From Methanobacteriota archaeon (GTDB lineage Archaea > Thermoplasmatota > Poseidoniia > Poseidoniales > Poseidoniaceae): 64,000 bases of DNA. The notes beneath the pieces are model-generated. The model searched no databases. It saw only the letters and a program-made list of their open reading frames with translations, and was not told where the DNA came from. The position numbers and the translations under genes are program-made. Location of the stretch: contig NZGQ01000100.1 of NCBI GenBank assembly GCA_002689565.1, forward strand, positions 47,857-111,856, given 5' to 3'. Below are positions 6,663 to 14,921 of this stretch, in pieces (the stretch's first letter is position 1; every line of letters starts with the position of its first letter).

Positions 6663-7184
6663 ATGGCATTTGTATCCCAAGAAGACAAAAAGAAGTTAGC
6701 ACCAAAGATCAAAGAGGTGTTGAAAAAGTATAACATGAAGGCCACCATTTCGGTGAACAACCATTCTACTCTTTGTGTGAATATCAAAGAAGGTGAGTTA
6801 GATATCGTTGGTGCTTCTATGAAGGCAAGGTTGGACGACTTTGAGAGAACTGAACTCTACAGAGATCCAAGAACTGTCAAGTATCTTGCATCAAGGTTAG
6901 ACAACTATGTAAGAGTTAATGAGTACTGGATTGCTGAGACTTATGCAGAATATCCAGTGATCAAAGAGTTCCTATCAGAACTTAAAGAAGCGATGGAAGG
7001 CCCAGAGTTTTTCAATCATGACGATTCAATGACTGACTACTTCCACAGATCTCACTACACTGACATCAATGTTGGTAACTGGGAGAAACCTTACGTTTGT
7101 ACTGCGGACGATAAGTTTGATCCAGAACCAAGAGTTGAAGAGATCAGAGAGATTGCCGATAACCTAATTAAGGAGGCAGCGTAA
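6663..7184 (+). CDS. LPD29-like phage protein, 173 residues
   Basis: The opening MAFVSQEDKKKLAPKIKEVL, then KYNMKATISVNNHSTLCVNI and a later DYFHRSHYTDINVGNWEKPY, matches the pattern I know from large-polyvalent-protein-associated domain LPD29, here as a stand-alone protein. The domain has no firmly known activity; it occurs in phage and mobile-element polyproteins that are delivered into or act early in the host. It is the first gene after a strong promoter with a consensus leader, so it is probably abundant early. Highly charged and soluble. Confidence 0.6.
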   Translation: MAFVSQEDKKKLAPKIKEVLKKYNMKATISVNNHSTLCVNIKEGELDIVGASMKARLDDFERTELYRDPRTVKYLASRLDNYVRVNEYWIAETYAEYPVIKEFLSELKEAMEGPEFFNHDDSMTDYFHRSHYTDINVGNWEKPYVCTADDKFDPEPRVEEIREIADNLIKEAA

Positions 7185-7381
7185 TGAATCTTGCTTACTG
7201 CGATTACATCGCTGACGTTATTTCAGAGTCCCTTCAATCGGACTCTGGATTGGTCACATGGGCGACCAAACCGAAATTGGATCTCCATCCCGAAGAGGGA
7301 TGGTTGGTCTCAACCAAGAAAACCGTTCAGTGTTTGGATGTTAACGGTAAACTATATAAAGTAACTGTCGAGGAGGCATAA
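7184..7381 (+). CDS. Hypothetical protein, 65 residues
   Basis: Starts MNLAYCDYIADVISESLQSD, coupled by TAATG to the gene upstream and to the one downstream. The C-terminus (TVQCLDVNGKLYKVTVEE) looks like a beta hairpin. Preceded by AAGGAGGCAGCGTA, a near-perfect ribosome binding site. Function unknown. Confidence 0.65.
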   Translation: MNLAYCDYIADVISESLQSDSGLVTWATKPKLDLHPEEGWLVSTKKTVQCLDVNGKLYKVTVEEA

Positions 7382-7821
7382 TGGAAATTGGTAAACAATA
7401 CCGTGTCTTTGCATCCAACAAAAAGTCCTTTATTGAGGAATGCGTTTGGGCCAAGGGTGAATTTAAAGATGAGACTTATCAAGCGGTAACGATAAGTGAA
7501 GTCATGAGGAATGGATCGTATCTGGTCACGCCTCAGAATCAAGACGAACTAGAATATCTCGAAGGAGGATCTTATCAAGATGACGATGAGATCTTTGAGT
7601 TTGATTACTTTGAGGATTTTGAGTTCGAAGAATCTTATGATGGATGCGGTATCGATTATGCATTCAGTGGTAATGGTATGACCGATGAACTGGAAGAAGA
7701 ACTTCTGGATGATCTACATGAGTGGGACGATTTCCCCGATGATTTTTTCCGTGAAAGAGATTTCAGTGATATTGAATATCGTACCTATGTTATCGGGCCC
7801 GTAGACATCGAAGATGTATAA
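7381..7821 (+). CDS. Highly acidic hypothetical protein, 146 residues
   Basis: The N-terminal half (MEIGKQYRVFASNKKSFIEE) looks like a small beta-barrel. The C-terminal two thirds is extremely acidic with long Asp/Glu/Phe runs (DDDEIFEFDYFEDFEFEE). Such acidity is typical of DNA-mimic or nucleic-acid-competing phage proteins, but that is inference only. Last gene of the 6600 promoter unit; a late promoter overlaps its stop. Confidence 0.65.
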   Translation: MEIGKQYRVFASNKKSFIEECVWAKGEFKDETYQAVTISEVMRNGSYLVTPQNQDELEYLEGGSYQDDDEIFEFDYFEDFEFEESYDGCGIDYAFSGNGMTDELEEELLDDLHEWDDFPDDFFRERDFSDIEYRTYVIGPVDIEDV

Positions 7822-7824
7822 ATA
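7817..7824 (+). promoter_or_regulatory. T4-type late promoter TATAAATA
   Basis: Exact TATAAATA overlapping the stop of the acidic protein gene. Would start transcription about 66 bases before the micro-ORF at 7896. Confidence 0.55.
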
Positions 7825-7895
7825 CCTTTATAGGTGTTACCTCGCATAGGTCATGCGTTAAAAGACTACTTAATCCTACAGAGGAGTAAGTGATA

Positions 7896-7958
7896 ATGAC
7901 TAAGAAAGTAGAGTTCATTTATCGTGGCGTTAAATACGTCAAAAAAATTAGAGTTTAA
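7896..7958 (+). CDS. Micropeptide, 20 residues
   Basis: ATG preceded by AGAGGAGTAAGTGATA, a strong ribosome binding site, reading MTKKVEFIYRGVKYVKKIRV. The YRGVxY pattern recalls the start of DUF4278-type small proteins. It lies between a late promoter and a terminator hairpin, so it is the only coding content of that transcript unit. Short, so moderate confidence. Confidence 0.45.
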   Translation: MTKKVEFIYRGVKYVKKIRV

Positions 7959-7969
7959 TTTTTAGGGTA

Positions 7970-8030
7970 GGGCGACTTACAATTGCGAAAATTACTAAAT
8001 ATTGTTATGTGTTGTAGTCGCCCATTTTTA
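7970..8030 (+). terminator. Rho-independent-type terminator
   Basis: GGGCGACT at 7970-7977 pairs with AGTCGCCC at 8016-8023; flanking ACAA/TTGT extends the stem with one bulge. The stem is followed by ATTTTTA. The loop is long (about 29 bases). It separates the small-gene region from the late unit beginning at 8029. Confidence 0.6.
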
Positions 8031-8036
8031 TAAATA
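8029..8036 (+). promoter_or_regulatory. T4-type late promoter TATAAATA
   Basis: Exact TATAAATA immediately after the terminator T tract and 21 bases before the ATG at 8058, leaving a leader of about 16 bases. Confidence 0.7.
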
Positions 8037-8057
8037 ACTGAAAGTGAGAAATAAATA

Positions 8058-8492
8058 ATGGCTTATAATCAAATTAAAGAAGTGTTCGAGATCATCGATG
8101 AGTTCGGACAACAAACCAACAAAGCAAAGAGAAAAGAGTTACTGTTGAAGCACTCTGATAATCAAGCATTGAGAGATGTACTGCGTGGTACATTTGACGA
8201 AGATCTGGTATGGAACTTACCAGAAGGTCGTCCCCCCTTCCAAGCAAATCTACCAGAATCCGTTCCATCAACGTTAATACGAGAACACCGTATGTTCGGT
8301 TACTTTGTTAACGGTGCTAAGGGTGATGGTCTACCAGCATACAAACGTGAGAACATGTTTGTTCAATTGTTGGAATCAATCCATCCCGCTGATGCGGAAA
8401 TCGTTTTGTCAATGGTGGCTAAAAAGTCTCCAGTGAAATTCTTAACTAAAAAACTTGTACAGGAGGCATTCCCCAACTTAATAAAAACCTAG
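8058..8492 (+). CDS. DUF6433-like conserved T4-like phage protein
   Basis: A 144-residue helical protein starting MAYNQIKEVFEIIDEFGQQT with a central RGTFDEDLVWNLPEGRPPF segment and HPADAEIVLSMVAKK toward the end. I recognise this as a protein conserved across marine T4-like phages (DUF6433 by memory), of unknown function. It sits directly behind a late promoter, which suggests a late role, possibly in head or DNA packaging processes. Followed by a small basic coiled-coil gene. Confidence 0.7.
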   Translation: MAYNQIKEVFEIIDEFGQQTNKAKRKELLLKHSDNQALRDVLRGTFDEDLVWNLPEGRPPFQANLPESVPSTLIREHRMFGYFVNGAKGDGLPAYKRENMFVQLLESIHPADAEIVLSMVAKKSPVKFLTKKLVQEAFPNLIKT

Positions 8493-8520
8493 TTCCTATA
8501 ATAATTACATAAGGAGAATT

Positions 8521-8685
8521 ATGTCGAGAAATCAAATAGAACGGTTAAAGAATGATAAACGAGAACTATCTCACCAAATTCGTAGACTTCAGAAGAAGGG
8601 CAACGAATCAAAGGCACATCGTCTAATGGTGAAAGAAAGTTACTTACATCAAACAATTGAGGATTTAATGGCCTCATCTCGATAA
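8521..8685 (+). CDS. Small basic coiled-coil protein, 54 residues
   Basis: Starts at ATG after AAGGAGAATT, an excellent ribosome binding site. The product MSRNQIERLKNDKRELSHQI continues as one charged amphipathic helix. An antisense frame over 8519-8797 is a shadow. Probably co-transcribed with 8058. Function unknown. Confidence 0.6.
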   Translation: MSRNQIERLKNDKRELSHQIRRLQKKGNESKAHRLMVKESYLHQTIEDLMASSR

Positions 8686-8706
8686 GGAAGGTGATCAAGA
8701 TCTCGG

Positions 8707-8727
8707 AGTGGGGACTTGTTCCCCACT
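8707..8727 (+). terminator. Short GC-rich hairpin, possible terminator
   Basis: AGTGGGGA / TCCCCACT, an 8-base stem with a 5-base CTTGT loop, followed by TTGTTAAC. Stem is strong but the T tract is poor. Lies between 8521-8685 and the gene at 8748. Confidence 0.45.
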
Positions 8728-8747
8728 TTGTTAACTTGGAATAGATT

Positions 8748-8981
8748 ATGCCAACATACACATTTAAAGATACGAACACTGGCGAAGTGTTCGACAAATT
8801 TCTAAAGATCTCTGAACTCGATGAGTACTCAGAGTCAAACCCCCATCTAGAAAAAGTTATCCATGCACCAAATTTAATATCTGGTGTTAAATCTGCACGT
8901 CAGATGGCTGGTAACGAATGGAACAATCATCTAGAGAGGATTAAAAAAGGATCTGGTAGAGGAAACACGATCAAAACATGA
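8748..8981 (+). CDS. FmdB-like small regulatory-type protein
   Basis: A 77-residue protein starting MPTYTFKDTNTGEVFDKFLK, the typical opening of the FmdB/CxxC_CxxC-SSSS family, followed by ISELDEYSESNPHLEKVIHA. Phage versions keep the fold but often lose the zinc cysteines; none are present here, so it is unlikely to bind zinc. The basic tail (RIKKGSGRGNTIK) could touch nucleic acid. It overlaps phoH by 4 bases, and this pairing is common in T4-like marine phages. Confidence 0.7.
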   Translation: MPTYTFKDTNTGEVFDKFLKISELDEYSESNPHLEKVIHAPNLISGVKSARQMAGNEWNNHLERIKKGSGRGNTIKT

Positions 8982-9670
8982 GGAAAGAAAAAACTGTTCC
9001 TATGAAGTTACGCATAGACGATCTTCATACATTCGAACCGTTGACAGAGAACCAAGAGATAGTTTACAGATCTTGGAAAGACGGTAACCACCTTGTTTTG
9101 ACAGGAACCGCTGGTACAGGTAAGACATTCTCTGCCTTGTATCTTGGTTTGGAAACAATACTGGATAGAGGTAACCAGTTTGAAAAGGTAGTTATTACTC
9201 GATCGATCGTACCAACACGAGAGGTCGGTTTTCTGCCTGGCAGTATGGAAGAGAAGATGGAACCCTATCAAGGGCCCTATAATGCAATATGCACAGAACT
9301 CTTCCAAGACTCTAAAGCGTATGAGAAATTAGTTGATCAAGACGCCATAGAGTTTTTATCAACGTCCTATATAAGAGGGACGACATTTAATGATGCGGTA
9401 ATCATTGTAGACGAAATGCAGAATTTGACATTTCATGAATTGGACAGTGTGATCACAAGGATCGGTCAGAACTGTCGAATTATATTTTGTGGTGACTATC
9501 TACAAACAGACTTTACTAAACAGTCGGACAAAGATGGGTTTGGTAAGTTCTTAAAGATTATCGAACACATGACTAAATTTACGGTGGTCACGTTTAATTG
9601 GTCTGACATTGTAAGATCAGACTTTGTACGTGACTATATAATGACGAAAGAAATGTTAGGAATCGAATGA
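8978..9670 (+). CDS. phoH: PhoH-like P-loop ATPase
   Basis: A 230-residue ATPase with Walker A GTAGTGKT at residues 43-50 and Walker B VIIVDEMQN with Asp145-Glu146. The intervening TRSIVPTREVGFLPGSMEEK is the PhoH family signature. PhoH proteins are widespread in marine phages and are related to superfamily I helicases; RNA-related roles and phosphate-stress regulation have been proposed but the phage role is unsettled. The gene is coupled by 4-base overlaps to the FmdB-like gene and to a small membrane protein. Confidence 0.93.
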   Translation: MRKEKTVPMKLRIDDLHTFEPLTENQEIVYRSWKDGNHLVLTGTAGTGKTFSALYLGLETILDRGNQFEKVVITRSIVPTREVGFLPGSMEEKMEPYQGPYNAICTELFQDSKAYEKLVDQDAIEFLSTSYIRGTTFNDAVIIVDEMQNLTFHELDSVITRIGQNCRIIFCGDYLQTDFTKQSDKDGFGKFLKIIEHMTKFTVVTFNWSDIVRSDFVRDYIMTKEMLGIE

Positions 9671-9786
9671 TAGAAAAGTTGACAGACATACATCCGATGA
9701 AACAGGTAGCATGGGCATCTGTGATACAGGTGGGCGTGTTCGGATTTATGATATTGTCCTTCTGGATAATCGATTCTTTTGTATAG
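9667..9786 (+). CDS. Small membrane protein, 39 residues
   Basis: ATGA overlap with phoH. After MIEKLTDIHPMKQVAW comes one transmembrane segment (about residues 16-39, ASVIQVGVFGFMILSFWII) reaching the C-terminus. A single-span membrane peptide made with PhoH; function unknown. Confidence 0.6.
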   Translation: MIEKLTDIHPMKQVAWASVIQVGVFGFMILSFWIIDSFV

Positions 9787-9795
9787 GAGTTTATA

Positions 9796-9936
9796 ATGGC
9801 AAAAGCATGGAACAGTGGTACAACTATAAACCACACAGAAAAAGGTACTTCAATTGGCGCTAAACCAAAATCTATGGCGACAATGAATAAACATAAAAAG
9901 AGATCCTTTAAGAAATATCGAGGACAAGGAAAATGA
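9796..9936 (+). CDS. Small very basic protein, 46 residues
   Basis: ATG after ATAGGAGTTTATA. Reads MAKAWNSGTTINHTEKGTSI and ends in a lysine/arginine-rich tail (MNKHKKRSFKKYRGQGK). Such small basic proteins preceding the M15 peptidase gene are seen in T4-like marine phages; nucleic acid or ribosome binding is possible. It overlaps the next ATG by 4 bases. Confidence 0.6.
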   Translation: MAKAWNSGTTINHTEKGTSIGAKPKSMATMNKHKKRSFKKYRGQGK

Positions 9937-10394
9937 GATTATCTAAAAATTTTACTCTACAAGAGTTTACCAAATCACAAACTGCAACTCGTTTGGGTTT
10001 AGACAATATCCCGAATGATGAGCATATGGAGGCAGCGGAACTTCTTTTTGAATACGTTGTTCAACCAGTACGTGATCACTTCGGTGTCACTGTAATCAAC
10101 TCTGGTTATAGAGGCCCTGAATTGAATAAGGCAGTTGGTGGATCTACACGGTCTCAACATTGTAAAGGACAGGCAGCTGATATCGAAGTGCCTGGCGTAA
10201 GTAATGTTGAAGTCGCAGAATGGATCCGTGATAATCTAAACTTCGATCAGTTAATCCTAGAGTTTCACACAAAAGGTATTCCTGACAGTGGTTGGATTCA
10301 CGTATCCTATGTTGATCCAGATACCAACAGGAACCGCACAATGACTGCCACTAAGAAGGACGGCAAGACTGTGTATGAACTGGGGTTAGGTTAG
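9933..10394 (+). CDS. M15-family peptidase (VanY/D-Ala-D-Ala carboxypeptidase-like), candidate endolysin
   Basis: A 153-residue zinc peptidase-fold protein. Expected zinc ligands are His76 and Asp83 in the STRSQHCKGQAADI segment and His123 in GWIHVSY; SGYRGPELNKAVGG is the family core. The N-terminus LSKNFTLQEFTKSQTA is the usual M15_3 opening. There is no signal peptide, so it would need a holin to reach peptidoglycan, or act from virions. A candidate holin-like membrane protein lies at 14922. A second wall enzyme, the amidase at 42277, is in the baseplate, so this gene is the better endolysin candidate. Confidence 0.85.
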   Translation: MRLSKNFTLQEFTKSQTATRLGLDNIPNDEHMEAAELLFEYVVQPVRDHFGVTVINSGYRGPELNKAVGGSTRSQHCKGQAADIEVPGVSNVEVAEWIRDNLNFDQLILEFHTKGIPDSGWIHVSYVDPDTNRNRTMTATKKDGKTVYELGLG

Positions 10395-10407
10395 TAAGGA
10401 AAAGGTA

Positions 10408-10563
10408 ATGGCGAAATATTCTCGTCACGACAATCGAAACAAAAAAAGAAACAAACATAAACAAATGACAGTCAACGGATATACCAAGAGACTCAAGTTT
10501 GTTGAAAGTGATAAAAGGACATATGATGAACAACATAATATTTCAGTACCTCATCGTCAATGA
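10408..10563 (+). CDS. Small basic protein, 51 residues
   Basis: ATG after AAGGAAAAGGTA. The N-terminal half is dense in Lys/Arg/Asn (RHDNRNKKRNKHKQM). It overlaps the following glycosyltransferase by 38 bases in another frame, which is unusual for this tightly but slightly overlapping genome, so the true 3' end of expression is uncertain. No family recognised. Confidence 0.5.
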   Translation: MAKYSRHDNRNKKRNKHKQMTVNGYTKRLKFVESDKRTYDEQHNISVPHRQ

Positions 10564-11383
10564 CGAGGTAGATAAAAGAGGCGATATTCAAGGGAGAAAG
10601 AGATCCGATCTTTATCTTGAGATGGCTGACATCTCAACAGAGTCGTTTGAAAAATACGCTGAAGAAATTGGTTGTAAACATATGTACTCGGATGAACGAG
10701 TGTTCACTAAAGGACACGGTTGTTCTACATCTACTTTATATGAATGTCTGAGGGTTATCTATGATCCTTACTTTGATCAGTTTGACAAAGTGTTGTTTGC
10801 AGACACAGACATTGTAGTAAACACCAAAGAAAATATCTTCGAGATATCCGATGCGGAAGTATACGGAGTATTGGAGAGTGACATTCGTTGTGAAACCCAA
10901 GGCGGTTATAACGCATGGGATTACGATCCCAAGGTGATGAAAGACTACATTGAAAAGTTTAATATGCACGACTGTCCCCTGATACCATCTTTTGGTATCG
11001 GTAATAAGTTTGAATCTAAACTAACTATTCTGAATACTGGAGTAGTTGTCTGGACTAAGGAAGCACGACTAAAAGCACGTGAACTATTTGATAGTTGGGA
11101 AGCATGGTGTTATCCTAAATCTGTTAATCCAAATAACAAAGTCCACCACATGTCTATTCTAAACGACCAACCATTCATCTCTTCTCAGTTGATGAAATAC
11201 GACTTTGATCTAGAGTCAGTTGATCAGTCTTGGAACGACACACCCCCACATTACAAAGATCCACAACATTGGATTGATACAGGTAAATGTAAATTCCTAC
11301 ATTATACTGGCGGTGAACAGAAAGCGGAGATGGTGGATCTTTACCACAAAGGTAAGTTCCCTATATTCAATGAAGGTTGGTAA
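10526..11383 (+). CDS. Glycosyltransferase, GT-A fold (GT8-like)
   Basis: A 285-residue enzyme with DxD at Asp93-Thr-Asp95 in VLFADTDIVVNTKENIFE. The middle LTILNTGVVVWTKEARLKAR, the NDQPFISSQLMKYD segment and the late KFLHYTGGEQK motif follow the GT-A order. ATG 10526 was preferred over 10523 because it sits six bases after AAAGGA. It is closely related in plan to the next gene, sharing TKEARLKAR/TRNGRLKAR and SWND/SWMD blocks, so the two are tandem paralogues. First enzyme of the large glycan island. Confidence 0.8.
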   Translation: MNNIIFQYLIVNDEVDKRGDIQGRKRSDLYLEMADISTESFEKYAEEIGCKHMYSDERVFTKGHGCSTSTLYECLRVIYDPYFDQFDKVLFADTDIVVNTKENIFEISDAEVYGVLESDIRCETQGGYNAWDYDPKVMKDYIEKFNMHDCPLIPSFGIGNKFESKLTILNTGVVVWTKEARLKARELFDSWEAWCYPKSVNPNNKVHHMSILNDQPFISSQLMKYDFDLESVDQSWNDTPPHYKDPQHWIDTGKCKFLHYTGGEQKAEMVDLYHKGKFPIFNEGW

Positions 11384-12387
11384 TGAAAAACCTAATCTAC
11401 CAGTTCTACCATAATCTAGAAGGTCAAGAACAGGCTGAACCAGAAATACTACTAAAAGAATATGGCCCAGATGTTAAATCCATATCTGATATCTACAATG
11501 ATATAATTCTGGTCAGTCAAGAATCGTTTTCAAAATATGCAGATCTTGTCGGTGCGGAATATATTCTAGACACCGATCACTCATATACCGAACAGTGGAT
11601 GCAACATAACTTTGCTGTCAATTACGAATGGTTAAAAATAATCTTCGATCCTAAGTACGATGTTTACGACAAGATATGTGTTGTGGATATAGACATGGTT
11701 GCGAATACTACAGAAAACATATTCGAAGCTTCTGATGCGGATTACTATGGTGTGAGTGAATCAGATTGGTACGTCTCTCGTAATAAGAAGGCAATGCCTG
11801 ATCAACAATCTCTACCACCAATATGGGATCAAAGTATTGATGTGTTGACTGAGTATGTAGAAAAGTATGCAAAACATGGAATACAACTTCGTCAATTGTA
11901 TAAAGGTCAAAATGGTTCTTTGGTAGATTCTGGGAGACTACACTTCCAAGGTGGATTGAATGTGTTTACACGTAACGGTAGATTAAAGGCCAGAGAACAG
12001 TTTATTTCGTGGAGAGAGTGGATGTACGAAGGTAACCTGTCCAGAACAAAATCAAGACGGATGAGTCCTTTAAATTACGATGAGTGTTATATTAGTGCGA
12101 ACGTAGTTGACAGTACCATCGATTGGGAGATAATAGATCCCTCTTGGATGGATATCCCCACGTTTTACTTGGATCAATATGTTCCACACCAAACAAAAAG
12201 AATTAAGTTTCCCCACTTTTGTTGGGGAGGATATAATAAAAGAATCATGTTATCTATGGCAGATGAGGGAGAGTTTGATCTAGTAACGGAATACAAAGAT
12301 CATCCAGATAGAAAGATACCGTATCACTGGTGGAAAAACCGACAGGCGGTACGAAGTAGTAAGGATGCAAGGGAATCATTTGAATGA
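11383..12387 (+). CDS. Glycosyltransferase, GT-A fold (paralogue of preceding gene)
   Basis: A 334-residue enzyme whose ATG shares a base with the upstream stop. DxD is Asp102-Ile-Asp104 in CVVDIDMVANTTENIFE. It keeps GLNVFTRNGRLKAREQF and YDECYISANVV in the places where the paralogue has its acceptor and activity blocks. It has extra insertions relative to its neighbour (about 50 residues), which suggests a different acceptor. The C-terminus is basic. It overlaps the endonuclease VII gene by 4 bases. Confidence 0.8.
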   Translation: MKNLIYQFYHNLEGQEQAEPEILLKEYGPDVKSISDIYNDIILVSQESFSKYADLVGAEYILDTDHSYTEQWMQHNFAVNYEWLKIIFDPKYDVYDKICVVDIDMVANTTENIFEASDADYYGVSESDWYVSRNKKAMPDQQSLPPIWDQSIDVLTEYVEKYAKHGIQLRQLYKGQNGSLVDSGRLHFQGGLNVFTRNGRLKAREQFISWREWMYEGNLSRTKSRRMSPLNYDECYISANVVDSTIDWEIIDPSWMDIPTFYLDQYVPHQTKRIKFPHFCWGGYNKRIMLSMADEGEFDLVTEYKDHPDRKIPYHWWKNRQAVRSSKDARESFE

Positions 12388-12851
12388 GTAATCTATGTGA
12401 GTTTCTGGGAGAACCAGAACCAACTAATTTAAGAAAGTGTATCAAGTGCGGAGAACATAAGTCGCTTGATAACTTCGGTTTCAGATCATACGGTAAGAAC
12501 GGTACACAAACCGAACAACGTAATGATTGTAATCAGTGTAGAACGGAACAGAGAAAGAAACTTGATAAGATTAAAAAGTATTATCCGTTACCTGATTTAA
12601 GGACGTACAGATGTCCCCATTGTGAACGATCTCAAGAAGAGATCTTCAAAACAGGATCATGGATAAACACTAAAAAGAAGACGTGTTTTATTCCTGATCA
12701 CGATCACGAGACTGGAGAGTTCCGTGGTTATATCTGTGATGACTGTAATACGGTCATTGCAAGGGCAAAAGAGAATGTCAACACACTACGTAACATCGCA
12801 GATTTTCTTGAAAAACGCTTGACAAATCCTGCCGAATGTAGTATTATATAA
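12384..12851 (+). CDS. Recombination endonuclease VII-like protein (T4 gp49-like)
   Basis: A 155-residue His-Me finger nuclease of the endonuclease VII family. The catalytic block is DHDHETGEFRG at residues 105-115. Structural zinc cysteines C77/C80 and C118/C121 bracket it, followed by CNTVIARAKENVNTL with the conserved asparagine. A second, N-terminal zinc finger (C19, C22, C49, C52) is extra compared with the minimal family. In T4 the enzyme cuts Holliday junctions and debranches DNA before packaging. Placement inside a glycan island is odd; some copies act as free-standing homing-type nucleases. A promoter for the next gene lies in its 3' end. Confidence 0.85.
   Translation: MSNLCEFLGEPEPTNLRKCIKCGEHKSLDNFGFRSYGKNGTQTEQRNDCNQCRTEQRKKLDKIKKYYPLPDLRTYRCPHCERSQEEIFKTGSWINTKKKTCFIPDHDHETGEFRGYICDDCNTVIARAKENVNTLRNIADFLEKRLTNPAECSII
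12819..12847 (+). promoter_or_regulatory. Sigma70-type promoter inside the 3' end of the endonuclease VII gene
   Basis: TTGACA, 17 bases, TATTAT, preceded by TTGAAAAACGC as in the other strong promoters. It would drive the HAD, carbamoyltransferase and downstream island genes. Confidence 0.8.
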
Positions 12852-12870
12852 CAGTTGACTAAGGAGATTT

Positions 12871-13449
12871 ATGAGAAACGATTTTGAAAAAATAATTTTG
12901 ACTGACGTGGATGGAGTACTCCTGAACTGGGGTTATGCATTCAAAGTCTGGATGGCCGAGAGAGGACATCACATCAAAGAAGATGTTTATAATGTCGCAA
13001 AGATGTTTGATATCGAAAGAGAAGATTCTAAAAAACTAGTGAGACACTTCAACGAGAGTGCTCATATTGGTTTCCTTCCGCCTCTAAGAGATGCGATACA
13101 TTATGTCAGAAAGTTGCACGAAGAACATGGTTATGTCTTTCATGCGATTACTAGTTTAAGTCTTGATCCCCATGCGGCTAAATTGAGAGAACAAAACCTT
13201 GCGAAGTTGTTCGGTGAGACTGCCTTTGCGAAGGTTGTCTGTCTCGATACTGGTGCTGACAAGGACGATGCGTTACTTGAATACGCAAACAGTGGTTTCC
13301 TCTGGGTTGAAGACAAAGTTGAGAACGCAGAAACAGGAGATAAGTTTGGTCTAGATAGTATACTGATAGAACATGGTTACAACATGGACAACACGGATTT
13401 CCCTCTAATGAAGAACTGGAAGGAGGTCTACGAATACTTGGAGGGCTAA
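12871..13449 (+). CDS. HAD-superfamily phosphatase / 5'(3')-nucleotidase-like
   Basis: A 192-residue hydrolase. HAD motif I is TDVDGVLLNW with Asp12 and Asp14 as nucleophile and acid. Motif II is in AITSLS, and motif IV is the acidic VEDKVENAE near residue 152. Family members remove phosphate from nucleotides or sugar phosphates. Placement directly before the carbamoyltransferase and behind its own promoter is consistent with processing a nucleotide or sugar phosphate for the island, but 5'-deoxynucleotidase activity is an equal possibility. Confidence 0.7.
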   Translation: MRNDFEKIILTDVDGVLLNWGYAFKVWMAERGHHIKEDVYNVAKMFDIEREDSKKLVRHFNESAHIGFLPPLRDAIHYVRKLHEEHGYVFHAITSLSLDPHAAKLREQNLAKLFGETAFAKVVCLDTGADKDDALLEYANSGFLWVEDKVENAETGDKFGLDSILIEHGYNMDNTDFPLMKNWKEVYEYLEG

Positions 13450-14910
13450 TTGTCTCAACGTTATACTGGATACTCACATTGGTATCACGATGCAGCTTTA
13501 TCGATCATCAATGAAGATGGTACAGTAGAGTTTGCTTCACAAGCAGAAAGATTTAGTGGTCGGAAGAATGATCTAATCATTCCCGACTCTTTGTGGGCGT
13601 ACAAAAAACCTACTGATAAATTATCATTCTACGAAGATTCCGAACTAAAAGAAACATTACGAAAACCTGTAGAGGTTATCGAAGAATCGGATATCGTATT
13701 ACCTAAAGCCGATCTATATGTGGGACATCATATCTCACATTGTGCAGGCGCATTCTATACACGTCCTTGGGACGACAAAGATTCAACCGTCATGGTTTCT
13801 ATTGACGGTATAGGAGAACACCAAACGGCAGTAATCCTAGATCATAATTTCAATATAATCAAAGAATGGACTTATCCTAAGTCTGTTGGATTAGTCTATA
13901 CACACTGTACTAAAGCACTTGGACTACGACCACTCGAAGACGAGTATGTCGTTATGGGGTTAAGTTCTTATGGTCAAGTTGATCCCGATTTTCTAGAACA
14001 ATTGAAAGGTTGGTATAGTGATCTACCTGACATAAATCCAAACATAGAAGAAGGTTTAATCCTTGACTATAAAGAAGGTTGGGGAAGTACAAAGATCTCC
14101 AACATGATAGGATCAATCAAAGATGCTCGAACAAGAATTTCTCATGAAGACCTAGCTTCTACCGTACAGGAATTTGCGGATTGGGCAATCATGGACATAA
14201 TGAGAGAGGCACGCAAACATGGTAACAAACTTGTTTACTCTGGTGGTTGTGCTCAGAATGTTGTTATCAATACAAAACTACCAGAATTATTTGATGAAGT
14301 TCACATTGCAGTATCGCCTACAGACGCTGGATCATCACTTGGTTGTGCCGCCTATCACTGGGCAAAAGAGACTGGAGGAAACAAGTTAAACTGGTCTCCA
14401 TATCTTGGTTACAATATTGACAGAGAGGTTAACCCTAGTGTTGTGGTCGATCACCTCTTAGACAAGAAGGTATGCGGTCTGGCGAACGGTAGGGCAGAGT
14501 TTGGCCCTCGTGCGTTAGGTAATCGATCTTTGATTGCGGACGTTAGATATGACGTAAAAGACACGGTCAACAATATTAAACGTAGACAACAATACAGACC
14601 ATTCGCACCAGCGATCCTAGAAGAGTATGCGGATCAATACTTCTCAGGCCCTATGAATGAGTATATGCAATATACCTCTAAGGCACTTCACGATTACAAA
14701 TCTGTTACTCATGTTGACGGCACTGCAAGAGTTCAGATAGTTAAGAAAGATTGTCAATCTATATTCCGAAAAGTTATAGAAGAGTACTATGAAAGAACAG
14801 GAGTTCCTATGTTACTAAATACTAGTCTAAACATTAGGGGACGACCTATGGTCAATGATGAACATGACGCTAGGTTGTGGGAACAGAAATATAAAGTTAA
14901 GGTATTCTAA
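13450..14910 (+). CDS. Carbamoyltransferase, NodU/CmcH family
   Basis: A 486-residue enzyme predicted to move a carbamoyl group from carbamoyl phosphate, through a carbamoyl-adenylate, onto a hydroxyl of a sugar or other small molecule. Visible motifs are YSHWYHDAALSI near the start, VGHHISHCAGAFY (the paired histidines), VYSGGCAQNVVINT, FGPRALGNRS and the C-terminal LLNTSLNIRGRPMV. It starts at TTG directly after the HAD stop; no ATG is close. It is shorter than typical bacterial members (about 550-600). In this island it most likely decorates a glycan. Confidence 0.88.
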   Translation: MSQRYTGYSHWYHDAALSIINEDGTVEFASQAERFSGRKNDLIIPDSLWAYKKPTDKLSFYEDSELKETLRKPVEVIEESDIVLPKADLYVGHHISHCAGAFYTRPWDDKDSTVMVSIDGIGEHQTAVILDHNFNIIKEWTYPKSVGLVYTHCTKALGLRPLEDEYVVMGLSSYGQVDPDFLEQLKGWYSDLPDINPNIEEGLILDYKEGWGSTKISNMIGSIKDARTRISHEDLASTVQEFADWAIMDIMREARKHGNKLVYSGGCAQNVVINTKLPELFDEVHIAVSPTDAGSSLGCAAYHWAKETGGNKLNWSPYLGYNIDREVNPSVVVDHLLDKKVCGLANGRAEFGPRALGNRSLIADVRYDVKDTVNNIKRRQQYRPFAPAILEEYADQYFSGPMNEYMQYTSKALHDYKSVTHVDGTARVQIVKKDCQSIFRKVIEEYYERTGVPMLLNTSLNIRGRPMVNDEHDARLWEQKYKVKVF

Positions 14911-14921
14911 GGAGAAAAGAT